This document shows, in pieces, positions 21,200 to 28,690 of a DNA stretch of 29,332 bases. Every line of letters starts with the position of its first letter. Within the stretch, counting starts at the first letter, position 1. The stretch comes from Anaeromyxobacter_A sp035538735 (GTDB lineage: Bacteria; Myxococcota; Myxococcia; Myxococcales; Anaeromyxobacteraceae): contig DATLJU010000038.1 of NCBI GenBank assembly GCA_035538735.1, forward strand, positions 1 through 29,332, given 5' to 3'. The notes under the pieces are model-generated. The model made no database searches and had not been told where the DNA came from. It saw only the letters and a program-made list of their open reading frames with translations. A program made the translations under genes and the position numbers.

Positions 21200-21628
21200 C
21201 TACACGCGCCCGTCGCGCCGCTTCGCCACCTCGCGCTCCACCGCCGAGAGCATGTCCTCGGCCGGCGGCCCCTTCTCCTCGACGCCGGCGCCCTCCGCGC
21301 GCTTGCCCGTGAGGTGCGCCTCGCCGGGGGCCCAGCCTGGCGCCATCGTCGCGGCCACCTCCTCCGCCGAGCGACGGAAGCCGCGCGTCACCGGGCGGAG
21401 CGCCGCCGAGATGGCCAGGTAGAAGCCGACGAAGGGCAGGAACATCAGGAAGGCGGCACCCATGACCGGGGCGACCACGAAGGCGAGCAGCAGCGGGACG
21501 TGGAGGTACTTCTCGCCCGCCTCGCCAGGCAGCGCCTCGCCGTCCAACGGCATCGGGTGCAGCGTCCAGCTCTTCGCGCTGAAGTAGTAGCCCTTCCTCA
21601 CCCTCGTGCCCGCGTCGATCATCGTCAT
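21200..21628 (-). CDS. Small membrane protein, first of a tandem paralogous pair
   Basis: A 142-residue protein of unknown function, homologous to the next gene. It has AGTRVRKGYYFSAKSW (6-21), LDGEALPGEAG (28-38), a hydrophobic region at about 44-77 (VPLLLAFVVAPVMGAAFLMF and LPFVGFYLAISAAL), then SAEEVAATMAPGWAPGEAHLTG (87-108) and a charged C-terminus ending VAKRRDGRV. The shared motif positions are identical in both proteins, which suggests a recent tandem duplication followed by divergence. No signal peptide, catalytic triad or cofactor motif is visible. The ATG at 21628 follows GAGGGGAGA on the minus strand. The two could form a heteromeric membrane complex; that is inference. Confidence 0.75.
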   Translation of the reverse strand: MTMIDAGTRVRKGYYFSAKSWTLHPMPLDGEALPGEAGEKYLHVPLLLAFVVAPVMGAAFLMFLPFVGFYLAISAALRPVTRGFRRSAEEVAATMAPGWAPGEAHLTGKRAEGAGVEEKGPPAEDMLSAVEREVAKRRDGRV

Positions 21629-21937
21629 GGCCGTCTCCCCTCGTCATCGCGCCGTCTGCGCTCTGGGTTCGTCTCGACGATGAGAGTGTCGCGCTTTGGC
21701 GCCAGCTTCGAAATCGGGACGATCACCCAGGGTGCGAGGAGAGTGTCCCGTGACGAGCTGGGGGCGAGCGAGGAATGAGGCGGGCCCGGACTCCCGAGGC
21801 GGACCTCGGGAGTTCACCCGAGCTCGGACGGGCGGCCCGTGGCGCGCTGTCGCACGTCATGGAAAGCCGAGCTTGCGTCGGCGCTTGCGCGTGGTAAGGA
21901 GGGAGCCGGCGTCGCGCCGGGTGCGCGCGGAGGAGAC
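21629..21937. other. Divergent intergenic region with a 10-bp hairpin
   Basis: The 309 bases between the membrane-protein pair (minus) and acuI (plus) hold no supported gene. ACTCCCGAGG (21790-21799) and CCTCGGGAGT (21804-21813) form a perfect 10-bp inverted repeat with loop CGGA, extendable by a G-U and a G-C pair. GAGAGTGTC is repeated at 21682-21690 and 21739-21747. Promoters for both directions must lie here, but no hexamer pair close to consensus stands out; TTGCGT near 21873 is the best -35 candidate for acuI. Confidence 0.5.
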
Positions 21938-22921
21938 ATGTTCAGGGCCATCCTGGTCGAGAAGACCGCGTCCGGCAGCGCGGCGCGCGTGGCGGAGCTC
22001 GAGGACGCGCAGCTGCCCGAGGGCGACGTCACCGTCCGCGTCACGTGGTCGACGCTCAACTACAAGGACGCGCTCGCGATCACGGGTCGTTCACCCGTCG
22101 TGAGAAAGTTCCCGATGGTCGCTGGCATCGATCTCGCCGGCACGGTCGAGTCGAGCCGCGTGCCGGAATTCACGCAGGGTGACTCGGTCGTCCTCAACGG
22201 CTGGGGGCTCGGCGAGACGCGCTTCGGCGGGCTCGCCGAGCGGGCGCGCGTCGAGGCCGAGCCGCTGGTGAAGATCCCGCCGCCGTTCGACGCGCGGCAG
22301 GCGGCGGCCATCGGCACGGCGGGGTTCACCGCGATGCTGGCGGTGCTGGCGCTCGAGCGGCACGGCGTCGCCCCGTCGCACGGTGAGGTGCTCGTCACCG
22401 GGGCCGCCGGTGGCGTGGGCAGCGTCGCGATCGCGCTCCTGGCGCGGCGCGGCTATGCGGTGGTCGCCTCGACGGGCCGCGCCAGCGAGGCGGACTACCT
22501 GCGCAGCCTCGGGGCCGCTCGCGTCATCGACCGCGGCGAGCTCGCCGCGCCGGGAAAGGCGCTGGGGCCCGAGCGGTGGGCTGGCGTCATCGACGCGGTC
22601 GGCAGCCATACGCTCGCGAACGCGTGCGCCCAGACCCGCACCCACGGCGCCGTGGCCGCCTGCGGCCTCGCCGGAGGAATGGACTTCCCCGCCAGCGTCG
22701 CGCCCTTCATCCTCCGCGGCGTGGCGCTCTACGGAATCGACAGCGTGCGGGCGCCGGCGACGCTCCGGCGGCAGGCGTGGACGCGGCTCGCGAGCGATCT
22801 CGATCCGGGCAAGCTCGCCGCCATCACGAGCGAGGTGGGCCTCGCCGACGCGCTCGCGGTGGCGCCCGAGCTGCTCGCCGGGAAGGTGCGCGGCCGCATC
22901 GCGGTGGACGTGCGTCGTTGA
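21938..22921 (+). CDS. acuI: Acrylyl-CoA reductase / YhdH-type quinone oxidoreductase
   Basis: A 327-residue zinc-independent medium-chain dehydrogenase of the YhdH/AcuI family, which reduces acryloyl-CoA to propionyl-CoA with NADPH. It begins MFRAILVEKT and shows LPEGDVTVRVTWSTLNYKDA (24-43), the family motif YKDALAITG, PMVAGIDLAGTVESS (about 52-66), GWGLGETRFGGLAERARV (about 80-97), and the nucleotide-binding VLVTGAAGGVGSVAIALLAR (near 151-170) with GxGGVGS-like spacing. VVASTGRASEADYLRSLGA carries the NADPH 2'-phosphate contact residues STGR. ICGLAGG-like AACGLAGGMDFPASVAPFIL is typical. Length matches E. coli YhdH (324). GGAGGAGAC 5 bases before ATG 21938 fixes the start. Acryloyl-CoA arises from 3-hydroxypropionate or DMSP breakdown; it is also a detoxifying enzyme, so the physiological substrate here is uncertain. 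Confidence 0.88.
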   Translation: MFRAILVEKTASGSAARVAELEDAQLPEGDVTVRVTWSTLNYKDALAITGRSPVVRKFPMVAGIDLAGTVESSRVPEFTQGDSVVLNGWGLGETRFGGLAERARVEAEPLVKIPPPFDARQAAAIGTAGFTAMLAVLALERHGVAPSHGEVLVTGAAGGVGSVAIALLARRGYAVVASTGRASEADYLRSLGAARVIDRGELAAPGKALGPERWAGVIDAVGSHTLANACAQTRTHGAVAACGLAGGMDFPASVAPFILRGVALYGIDSVRAPATLRRQAWTRLASDLDPGKLAAITSEVGLADALAVAPELLAGKVRGRIAVDVRR

Positions 22922-22992
22922 CCGCGCGGCGCGCCGGTTGTCCCACCCGCGCGCCTTGCGCCCCCGCACCAGCGGATCGGAAGCTCGTCCCG

Positions 22993-24021
22993 ATGGCGGT
23001 CCGAAAGGTGGGGTCGAGCCGCATCCTGCGCGAGATCGGGCGGGGCGGGATGAGCGTCGTGTACGAGGCCTACCAGGAGGGCCTCGATCGGCGCGTGGCC
23101 GTGAAGGCGTTCCAGCCCGGGCGGACGCCCTCGAAGGACCTCGTCGAGCGGTTCCGGCGCGAGGGGCGCGCCTACGCGCAGATGCGCCACCCGGCGCTGG
23201 TCTCGGTGCACGACCTCGTCGAGAAGGACGAGGGCCTCTACCTCATCACCGAGTTCGTCGACGGCGCCGATCTGCAGAAGGTGCTCTCCGCAGGCGGCGC
23301 GCTCCCGGTCGCGTGCGTGGCCACCATCGGCGCGCGGATGGCGGACGCGCTGGAGTGCATCCACGGGCACGCACTCGTCCACCGCGACGTGAAGCCGTCG
23401 AACGTGATGCTGTCGCGGAACGGCGAGGTGAGGCTGATGGACCTCGGCATCGCGAAGGACCCGATCGCCTCCGAGATCACTCGCACTGGCGCGGTGGTGG
23501 GGACGCCCGCGTACGTGGCGCCGGAGATGCTGGACGGAGAGCCCGCCACCGAGCACAGCGACGTGTGGTCGGCCGGGGTGATGCTGTACGAGCTCGCCGC
23601 CGGCCGCCGGCCGTTCCAGGGCGACACCTTCCCGGAGCTGTTCACGGCGGTGCGCAAGCACCGGCCGCGCCCCGTGCGCGAGGTCGCGCCGGACGTCCCC
23701 CTCCGGCTGGCGCGCGCCATCGAGCGCTGCCTCGAGAAGCGCCCGGGGCGGCGCTGGCCGAGCGCCGGGGCGCTCGCGCGCGAGCTAGACGCGTGCGCGG
23801 AGCGGCTCCTCGGCGACGCGAGGCGGGAGGAGGTCCTCGCGGCGCTCTTGTGCGACCGCGGCCTCATCGACGGTGTGCGCGACGTGGCGGTTCGTCCGGC
23901 GTTCGTGCCGCTCGCCGGAGGCGCGCGACGGGCCGGCGCGCCGACCCGGCTCATGTGGGCCGTGACGACGGTGCTCGCGCTCGCCGGCGCTTACCTGGCG
24001 TGGGCGGCGCGGGCGAAGTGA
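22993..24021 (+). CDS. Membrane-anchored Hanks-type Ser/Thr protein kinase
   Basis: A 342-residue kinase with a cytoplasmic N-terminal catalytic domain (about 8-270) and one C-terminal transmembrane helix (about 320-338, MWAVTTVLALAGAYLAWAA) with only a few residues outside. Motifs: glycine loop IGRGGMSVVYEA (15-26), ATP lysine K38 (VAVKAF), HRDVKPSNVM with catalytic D132 and N137, DLG at 150-152 in place of DFG, activation segment GTPAYVAPEML (170-180), and DVWSAGVMLYEL. All residues needed for catalysis are there; DLG occurs in a minority of bacterial kinases. No PASTA, FHA, TPR or sensor domain follows, which is unusually minimal for myxobacterial kinases. The ATG at 22993 lies 71 bases after acuI and has GGAAG upstream; co-transcription with acuI is possible. 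Targets unknown. Confidence 0.9.
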   Translation: MAVRKVGSSRILREIGRGGMSVVYEAYQEGLDRRVAVKAFQPGRTPSKDLVERFRREGRAYAQMRHPALVSVHDLVEKDEGLYLITEFVDGADLQKVLSAGGALPVACVATIGARMADALECIHGHALVHRDVKPSNVMLSRNGEVRLMDLGIAKDPIASEITRTGAVVGTPAYVAPEMLDGEPATEHSDVWSAGVMLYELAAGRRPFQGDTFPELFTAVRKHRPRPVREVAPDVPLRLARAIERCLEKRPGRRWPSAGALARELDACAERLLGDARREEVLAALLCDRGLIDGVRDVAVRPAFVPLAGGARRAGAPTRLMWAVTTVLALAGAYLAWAARAK

Positions 24022-24043
24022 CGGGGTGATCGGGCGGAGCAGC

Positions 24044-24580
24044 TCACTCCGGCGTCGCGCTCTTGCGGTGCGGTGTGCGTCCACGGCCGCGCCCGCCGAG
24101 GGTTCCGGCCGCGGCACCCGCCGCCACCGTCGCGATCGCCACCGCGAGGTGCACGCCGGTCACACGAGCCCAGCCGAGATCCACGGCGGCGCGAGCCCAC
24201 GACGCGAGGACGAGCGCGAGCGCGACGGCCAGGACTCCGCCGACCGCGAGCGCGGTGGGCCAGGCGCGGCCCCTCGTGCGACGCATCGCCGCGGCGAAGA
24301 GGAGGGCCGCGGGCGCGCCGACGACCACGCCCTCGAGGAGCCCGAGCGCGAGCGCCGCGCCGATCGCCTCACCCTCGCCTGGGATCGCCCCTGCCTCGGC
24401 CCACGCGCCGGCCGAGGATCGGGCGAGGATCCAGCCATGCACCACGAACCCTGCGAGCGAGGCGAGCCAGAACCCGGCCGCGCTGCGGCCGATCGAGAAG
24501 GGCGCGGGGTGGACGAACCCCGCGAGGACGGTGTCCGTCCCAGGAGCGGAGTGCGAAGAATGAGCCGTCTCGACGTTCAT
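24044..24580 (-). CDS. Predicted four-helix membrane protein
   Basis: A 178-residue hydrophobic protein with four likely membrane helices at about 34-54, 74-99, 108-130 and 140-162, short loops and a basic C-terminus (GGRGRGRTPHRKS) that should be cytoplasmic. No recognised family motif. The ATG at 24580 is preferred because the upstream extension to a TTG at 24646 encodes polar, low-quality sequence; neither start has a convincing Shine-Dalgarno sequence. It ends 22 bases from the convergent kinase gene. The regular hydrophobic pattern argues that it is a true gene, although its codon bias is less telling in this base composition. Confidence 0.6.
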   Translation of the reverse strand: MNVETAHSSHSAPGTDTVLAGFVHPAPFSIGRSAAGFWLASLAGFVVHGWILARSSAGAWAEAGAIPGEGEAIGAALALGLLEGVVVGAPAALLFAAAMRRTRGRAWPTALAVGGVLAVALALVLASWARAAVDLGWARVTGVHLAVAIATVAAGAAAGTLGGRGRGRTPHRKSATPE

Positions 24581-24911
24581 GTTGAGGAAGTGGTGTGACG
24601 CGGAGGTGACGCGTGACCCGGAACCGCGCGGAGATCGCACGTGCAAGTTCGCAGCCGGGGAATGACGCGGTGTTCGACCCGCAGCCGCGCCTCGCTAACC
24701 CCACGGAATTCATCCCGCCCGGCCTGAAGGGCCCCGCTCGCAAAAGACATCGCTCGGCGTCGTCGCGCGTGGTGCGTTCGCGACCCGGGGTGGCGAAGCC
24801 TCCGTCGCGCGAGGCGTGAGTGTCGCTGCGCCTCCATGTGACGAAAGGTGACGATGTAGGGAGGGAAGTGGATGTCTGCGCGTGACGCGCTCATACTGCG
24901 CGGAACACGCC
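24581..24911. other. Intergenic region of lower GC with TGACG repeats
   Basis: The 331 bases between the membrane protein (minus) and the VTT gene (plus) are less GC-rich than the neighbours. GTGACG recurs at about 24594, 24606, 24838 and 24849, often as TGACGCG. GCGCG-TGA-CGCGC (24878-24890) is a perfect inverted repeat 22 bases before the VTT start, followed by a -10-like CATACT (24892-24897). A 68-codon frame (24613-24819) has a plausible ribosome site but low-quality codon use and is not accepted as a gene. Confidence 0.5.
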
Positions 24912-25667
24912 ATGGCGTTCCTCCAGACCCATCGCCGCGCCATCGTGAGCGCGTGCGGCGCAGCCGCCCTCGTCCTCGCGGCAGCGTTCTTGCCGCTCCG
25001 GCCGTGGCTCGGCGCGTTCGCGCTGTGGGCGCGCGGCGCCGGGGCCGTGGGCCTGCTGGGGTTCGCCCTGGCCCAGGTCGCGTGCACGCTCCTCCTCGTC
25101 CCGACGTGGCCGCTGCGGGTCGCGGCCGGCTTCGTGTGGGGCTTCGCGGGCGGGTTCGCCCTCGTCATGCCGACCAGCGTCGTCGGCAGCGCCCTCGCCT
25201 TCCTGGCCGCGCGGCGCGTGCTGCGCCACACCGTCGCAAGGCGCCTCGCCCGCGAGCCACGGCTCCGCGCGATCGACTCCGCCGTGGCCGGGAGCGGCTT
25301 CTGGATGGTGATCCTCCTCCGGCTCTCGCCCGTCTTCCCGAACGAGGTGGTCAACTACGCCCTCGGCCTCACGCGCGTGCGGCTCCGGGAGTATGCGCTC
25401 GCGTCCTTCCTCGGCATGATCCCGACCACCGTGGTGTACGTCGCCGCGGGATCGCTGGTGACGGCCGCGAGCGAGCTCGTTCAGGGACGCCCGGCCCTGG
25501 GCGGTCTCGCGAGTCGCGTGGTGGCCCTCGTCGGCCTCGCCGCGACGATCGCGATTGCGGTCGCTGGCACGCGCCTCATGCGCCGCGCCCTCGAGCGCGG
25601 CTCCGGCGAGATCGCGGAGTCGACCGTGGTCGCGGCCTCGCTCCGGGTTGGCGGTGAGCGGCGATGA
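24912..25667 (+). CDS. VTT-domain (TVP38/TMEM64, DedA-related) membrane protein
   Basis: A 251-residue polytopic membrane protein. After an N-terminal helix (about 10-28) comes the VTT core: PLRVAAGFVWGFAGGFALVM (67-86) with the spaced glycines of the re-entrant loop, SVVGSALAFLAARRVLR (89-105), then LLRLSPVFPNEVVNYALGLT (135-154) and REYALASFLGMIPTTVVYVA (159-178), the most conserved block of TVP38 proteins. A final helix runs near 200-222, and the C-terminus is charged and soluble. Family members include lipid scramblases and putative phospholipid flippases in eukaryotes; the bacterial role is poorly known. ATG 24912 is used; an in-frame GTG at 24882 would add ten residues. The stop overlaps the next gene's ATG (ATGA), so the VTT protein and the PLP enzyme are translationally coupled. 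Confidence 0.88.
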   Translation: MAFLQTHRRAIVSACGAAALVLAAAFLPLRPWLGAFALWARGAGAVGLLGFALAQVACTLLLVPTWPLRVAAGFVWGFAGGFALVMPTSVVGSALAFLAARRVLRHTVARRLAREPRLRAIDSAVAGSGFWMVILLRLSPVFPNEVVNYALGLTRVRLREYALASFLGMIPTTVVYVAAGSLVTAASELVQGRPALGGLASRVVALVGLAATIAIAVAGTRLMRRALERGSGEIAESTVVAASLRVGGERR

Positions 25668-26950
25668 GGAGCCGGGCCACCGAGGCCACGGGGCGGATCG
25701 GCCCACGGCCGCGGCGGCGACGCGACTCCTCCGTCGCGCTCGCTCTCGCGTGCGCGGCGCTGCTCGCGCTGGCCGCGCCGCCAGCCCTCGGCTCGGACCC
25801 CTCGACGCCGCTCACTCGCGCGTTCCCGTCGCTGCGCGTGAAGAGCGTGAGCCTGGTGCGGTCGCCGACCCCGCTGGAGCCGCTCTCGAACCTCGAGCGC
25901 AGGCTCCGGGGCGGGGTCGCCGCGCCCACCGACGCACCGCCCTGGCTCTGGATCAAGCGCGACGACGTGGCGGATGGGGTCGTCGGCGGAAACAAGGCGC
26001 GCAAGCTCGAGTTCCTGCTGGGCGAGGCCCGAGCCCGCGGGGCGACCGCGATCGTCACCTCGGGCCGGCTGGGGACGCACCTCGGGGTCGCCGCGGCGGA
26101 AGCGGCGCGTCGGCTCGGCCTGCGCGCCACCATCGTGCTGGCCCCCCAGCCCGTGACCGCCGAGGTGCGCCGGAACCTCCTCGCGCTCCGGGCGACCGGC
26201 GCCGAGCTGCGGTTCCACTCCACGATGGCGGGCGCAATCGTCGACGTGGGCTGGCTCCGGCTGCGCGCGCTCCTCGGCCCGGAAAGCGTCTACTACATCC
26301 CGCCGAGCGGGACGTCGCCGGTCGGGTCGATCGGCTATGCCAACGCGTTCCTCGAGCTCGTGGAGCAGGCGGCGGAGGCGCCGGAGTTCGACGAGATCGT
26401 GGTGCCGGCCTCGACCGGAGGCACCGCGGCCGGCCTGCTGGCCGGGATCTGCCTCTCAGGCCGATGGGAGCGCACCCGGCTCCGCGCGGTGGCCGTCACC
26501 GACCCGTGGCTCCAGAGCGAGTGGCTGTTGAGGTGGGAGGCGCGCGACGCGTTTCGCGCCATCCGCGACGCGCTCGCGCCGTCCGACCGCGCGCGGCTTC
26601 CGGAGTGCGACTTCATGACCAGCTCCAAGGCGCTCACGTACGTCCGGGGCTACCTGGGCGCGGGATACGGCCGGTCGGACGCCGCGACCGACGACACGGT
26701 GAAGCTGCTCAGGGAGATCCAGGGGGTCGAGCTCGACACGACGTATGCGGGGAAGGCCATGCGGCACTTCCTCGACCGCGCCGCCGAGCGACTCCGGGAT
26801 GGCCGGACGCGCCGCGGGCTCCTGTTCTGGAACACGTACGCGCCGGTCGACCTCGAGGCAGCCATCGCGCGTCACGCGTGGTCGGACCCGGCGGCGCCGT
26901 GGCTCGACCTCCCGAAGGAGCTGCGGCCGCTGTTCGCTCCCGCGGGCTGA
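25664..26950 (+). CDS. Exported PLP enzyme, D-cysteine desulfhydrase/ACC deaminase family
   Basis: A 428-residue protein. Residues 1-20 are very basic (RPRRRRDSS at the junction), residues about 22-43 are a hydrophobic Ala/Leu stretch ending PPALG-S, which reads as a signal peptide, perhaps Tat-like because of the arginine cluster. The mature part is a fold-II PLP enzyme: LWIKRDDVADGVVGGNKARK (about 97-116) with Schiff-base lysine K111, IVTSGRLGTHLGVAAAEAAR (substrate-binding region, near 131-150), YYIPPSGTSPVGSIGYANAF, and VVPASTGGTAAGLLAGICLS (phosphate loop). C-terminal YAGKAMRHF and LFWNTYAP follow the family. Relatives break down D-cysteine or ACC to ammonia and a keto acid (and sulfide). 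Export of a PLP enzyme is unusual. ATG 25664 overlaps the VTT gene by 4 bases. The exact substrate is unknown. Confidence 0.8.
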   Translation: MRSRATEATGRIGPRPRRRRDSSVALALACAALLALAAPPALGSDPSTPLTRAFPSLRVKSVSLVRSPTPLEPLSNLERRLRGGVAAPTDAPPWLWIKRDDVADGVVGGNKARKLEFLLGEARARGATAIVTSGRLGTHLGVAAAEAARRLGLRATIVLAPQPVTAEVRRNLLALRATGAELRFHSTMAGAIVDVGWLRLRALLGPESVYYIPPSGTSPVGSIGYANAFLELVEQAAEAPEFDEIVVPASTGGTAAGLLAGICLSGRWERTRLRAVAVTDPWLQSEWLLRWEARDAFRAIRDALAPSDRARLPECDFMTSSKALTYVRGYLGAGYGRSDAATDDTVKLLREIQGVELDTTYAGKAMRHFLDRAAERLRDGRTRRGLLFWNTYAPVDLEAAIARHAWSDPAAPWLDLPKELRPLFAPAG

Positions 26951-27065
26951 CTCCGAGCTGGGCGCCGATCTCCGGCCAGGGCTTGGACCGGCGCGATGAC
27001 GATCGTTCGCCCCCATCGCTCGCTGCAAGTGGAGTCCTTCCGCCGCGCCTGCTAGAACCCGAGGC

Positions 27066-27884
27066 ATGCGCGTCGGCTACCTCGGTCCACCCGGCACCTT
27101 CTCGGAGGAGGCGCTCTCGCGGTGCGATCTCGCCGCCGGCGCCGAGCGTCGCGATTACCCGTCCATCGCCGATACGTTCGAGGCGGTGGCGAAGGGCGAG
27201 GTCGACTGCGGGCTCCTCCCCATCGAGAACTCGCTCGAGGGGAGCGTCACGGCCACGCTCGACCTGCTCGTGCACCGCCCGGGCCTCCGTATCCGCCGCG
27301 AGGTGCTGCTGCCGATCCGCCAGAACCTGCTGGCGCGCTCCGGCGTGACGTTCGGGGACGTGAGGCGCGTCCTCTCCATCCCGATCGCCGCCGCCCAGTG
27401 CCAGGCCTTCCTGCGAGCGCGCCTCCCGGGGGTGCCCATCGAGCCGGCGCTCTCCACCGCCGAGGCCGCGCGGCTCGCCGCCGAGCGCCCCGACGCGGCC
27501 GCCATCGCCTCCCGCGCCGCCGCCGAGCGGTACGGGCTGTCCCTGCTCGCGGAGGACATCGAGGACGGGGAGGGGAACACCACCCGGTTCGTGCTCGTGG
27601 CTCGCGAGGACGAGAAGCCCACCGGCCGCGACCGCACCAGCATCGCGTTCACCCTCGACCGCGACCGCCCGGGCGGCCTCTACGACGTGCTGGGCGTCTT
27701 CGCCGAGCGTCACATCAACCTCTCGAAGATCGAGAGCCGCCCCAGCAAGCAGGCGCTCGGGCACTACGTCTTCTTCATCGACTTCGAGGGCCACCGCTCG
27801 GACCCGCGCGGCGCCGAGGCGGTCGCGGGTGTGCTGGAGCGGGTGCACGCGCTCCACCTGCTCGGATCCTATCCGAGAGGCTGA
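27066..27884 (+). CDS. pheA: Prephenate dehydratase with ACT domain
   Basis: A 272-residue enzyme converting prephenate to phenylpyruvate, the phenylalanine branch of aromatic biosynthesis. The catalytic domain opens MRVGYLGPPGTFSEEAL and shows CGLLPIENSLEGSV (about 53-66), substrate-binding NSLEGSV, and GNTTRFVLVAR with the essential T173-R174-F175. The ACT regulatory domain follows (about 190-272): GGLYDVLGVFAERHINLSKI, then ESRPSK, the conserved phenylalanine-binding ESRP motif, and YVFFIDFEGH. There is no chorismate mutase domain, so it is the monofunctional form, and feedback inhibition by phenylalanine is expected. ATG 27066 has GAGG only 1-2 bases upstream and a TAGAAC box 7 bases before it, so it may be nearly leaderless. 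A hairpin lies at the convergent end. Confidence 0.95.
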   Translation: MRVGYLGPPGTFSEEALSRCDLAAGAERRDYPSIADTFEAVAKGEVDCGLLPIENSLEGSVTATLDLLVHRPGLRIRREVLLPIRQNLLARSGVTFGDVRRVLSIPIAAAQCQAFLRARLPGVPIEPALSTAEAARLAAERPDAAAIASRAAAERYGLSLLAEDIEDGEGNTTRFVLVAREDEKPTGRDRTSIAFTLDRDRPGGLYDVLGVFAERHINLSKIESRPSKQALGHYVFFIDFEGHRSDPRGAEAVAGVLERVHALHLLGSYPRG

Positions 27885-27903
27885 CCTGCCGAGGAGGCGG
27901 TCG

Positions 27904-27922
27904 GCGCGCTCAGTGAGCGCGC
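27904..27922. terminator. Bidirectional hairpin between pheA and a small membrane protein gene
   Basis: GCGCGCTC (27904-27911), loop AGT, GAGCGCGC (27915-27922): a perfect 8-bp stem covering the stop codon of the minus-strand gene and lying 20 bases after pheA. No T-run on either side. Confidence 0.5.
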
Positions 27923-28128
27923 GTGAGCAGGCCGAGCGCGAGCCACGTCGCGACGGAGAAGCCGAGCACACCGACCGCCAGGCGCGTCCTGCTGCGCCAG
28001 CCCCGGACGCGCTCGGCGTCGCGGCGCGCGAACTCGTGCGCCAGCCCATCCCAGATGAGGAAGGCCGAGGCGATCGCCATGAACGCGAGGATTCCGAAGG
28101 CGAGGACGAGGCTGGCGACGGACTGCAC
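27910..28128 (-). CDS. Small two-helix membrane protein, 72 aa
   Basis: A GTG start at 28128 gives a 72-residue protein with a hydrophobic helix at about 4-26 (VASLVLAFGILAFMAIASAF, then LIW), a basic loop ARRDAERVRGWRSRTR (34-49), and a second helix at about 50-68. The loop charge predicts it faces the cytoplasm, both ends outside. No family is recognised. The ribosome site is weak, and the frame is open further upstream to 28239, but that extension is polar and looks non-coding. The clear two-helix topology supports a real gene. Convergent with pheA. Confidence 0.5.
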   Translation of the reverse strand: MQSVASLVLAFGILAFMAIASAFLIWDGLAHEFARRDAERVRGWRSRTRLAVGVLGFSVATWLALGLLTRAH

Positions 28129-28374
28129 GCAGCCATTTTCGCCACGTGACGCGGTGCGGGCCACGGTGCAACCGGGGTGCGCCGTCGCCGCGCTGCGGCG
28201 CTCGGCGTTCGACGGGTACCCCGATCGCGTGGACCTCACGGGAGTCGAGCGATCAGGCCCCCGACGTCGAACGCGGACCCTCCGTGCGTGCGGCGAGATG
28301 GCGCGACCTCACGTGGGAACGCGTCGGTCTGCCGCAGGGGGTCTAAAAGAGAATCGACCGAGGTGAGGAGGCTC

Positions 28375-28662
28375 ATGAAGGCACTGGTCGATGTCACGGG
28401 CGACGAGCTCCGCGTCATGATCGAAGGGACCTTCGACCCGATGGGCGCCTCGGCGCTCCGATCGCGGCTCGCCGGGAACGCTCGACGCGTGGTCCTCGAC
28501 TTCAGCCGCGCGCTGGAGGTCCACGACCTGGGCCTCGCGGTGCTCGCCCACGGGCTGGCGGCCGAGGGCATCGCGGTGCGGTTCCGGGGCCTGTCCCATC
28601 ACCACGAGCGGCTGCTGCGCTTTCTCGGCCTCGGTCTCGCCGGGAGCGGGCGCGCTCCCTGA
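28375..28662 (+). CDS. STAS-domain protein, anti-anti-sigma-like
   Basis: A 95-residue single-domain protein with the STAS pattern: strand ALVDVTGDELRVMIEGTFDP, helix ASALRSRLAG, strand RRVVLDFSRALEVHDLGLAV (the region holding the phospho-acceptor in SpoIIAA), helix LAHGLAAEG, strand IAVRFRGLSHHHERLLRFLG. In SpoIIAA the acceptor serine follows the VxxIDSSG turn; here the turn is VHDLG, so the usual serine or threonine is missing and regulation by phosphorylation would be altered. GGTGAGGAGG 6 bases before the ATG at 28375 fixes the start. No anti-sigma kinase partner is adjacent. It lies 28 bases before the remnant of a universal stress protein gene. Confidence 0.75.
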   Translation: MKALVDVTGDELRVMIEGTFDPMGASALRSRLAGNARRVVLDFSRALEVHDLGLAVLAHGLAAEGIAVRFRGLSHHHERLLRFLGLGLAGSGRAP

Positions 28663-28690
28663 AGCGCGCCGACCTGAGCGGAGGTGGACC

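Noticed and set aside
24613..24819. 68-codon plus-strand frame with GGAGG before a GTG
   Set aside because: Ribosome site is plausible, but codon third positions are not G/C-biased like the neighbours, and no homology or structure is apparent.
24882..24911. Earlier GTG start of the VTT protein
   Set aside because: The extra residues TRSYCAEHA precede the natural N-terminal helix, and the purine-rich block is 17 bases away; kept only as an alternative.
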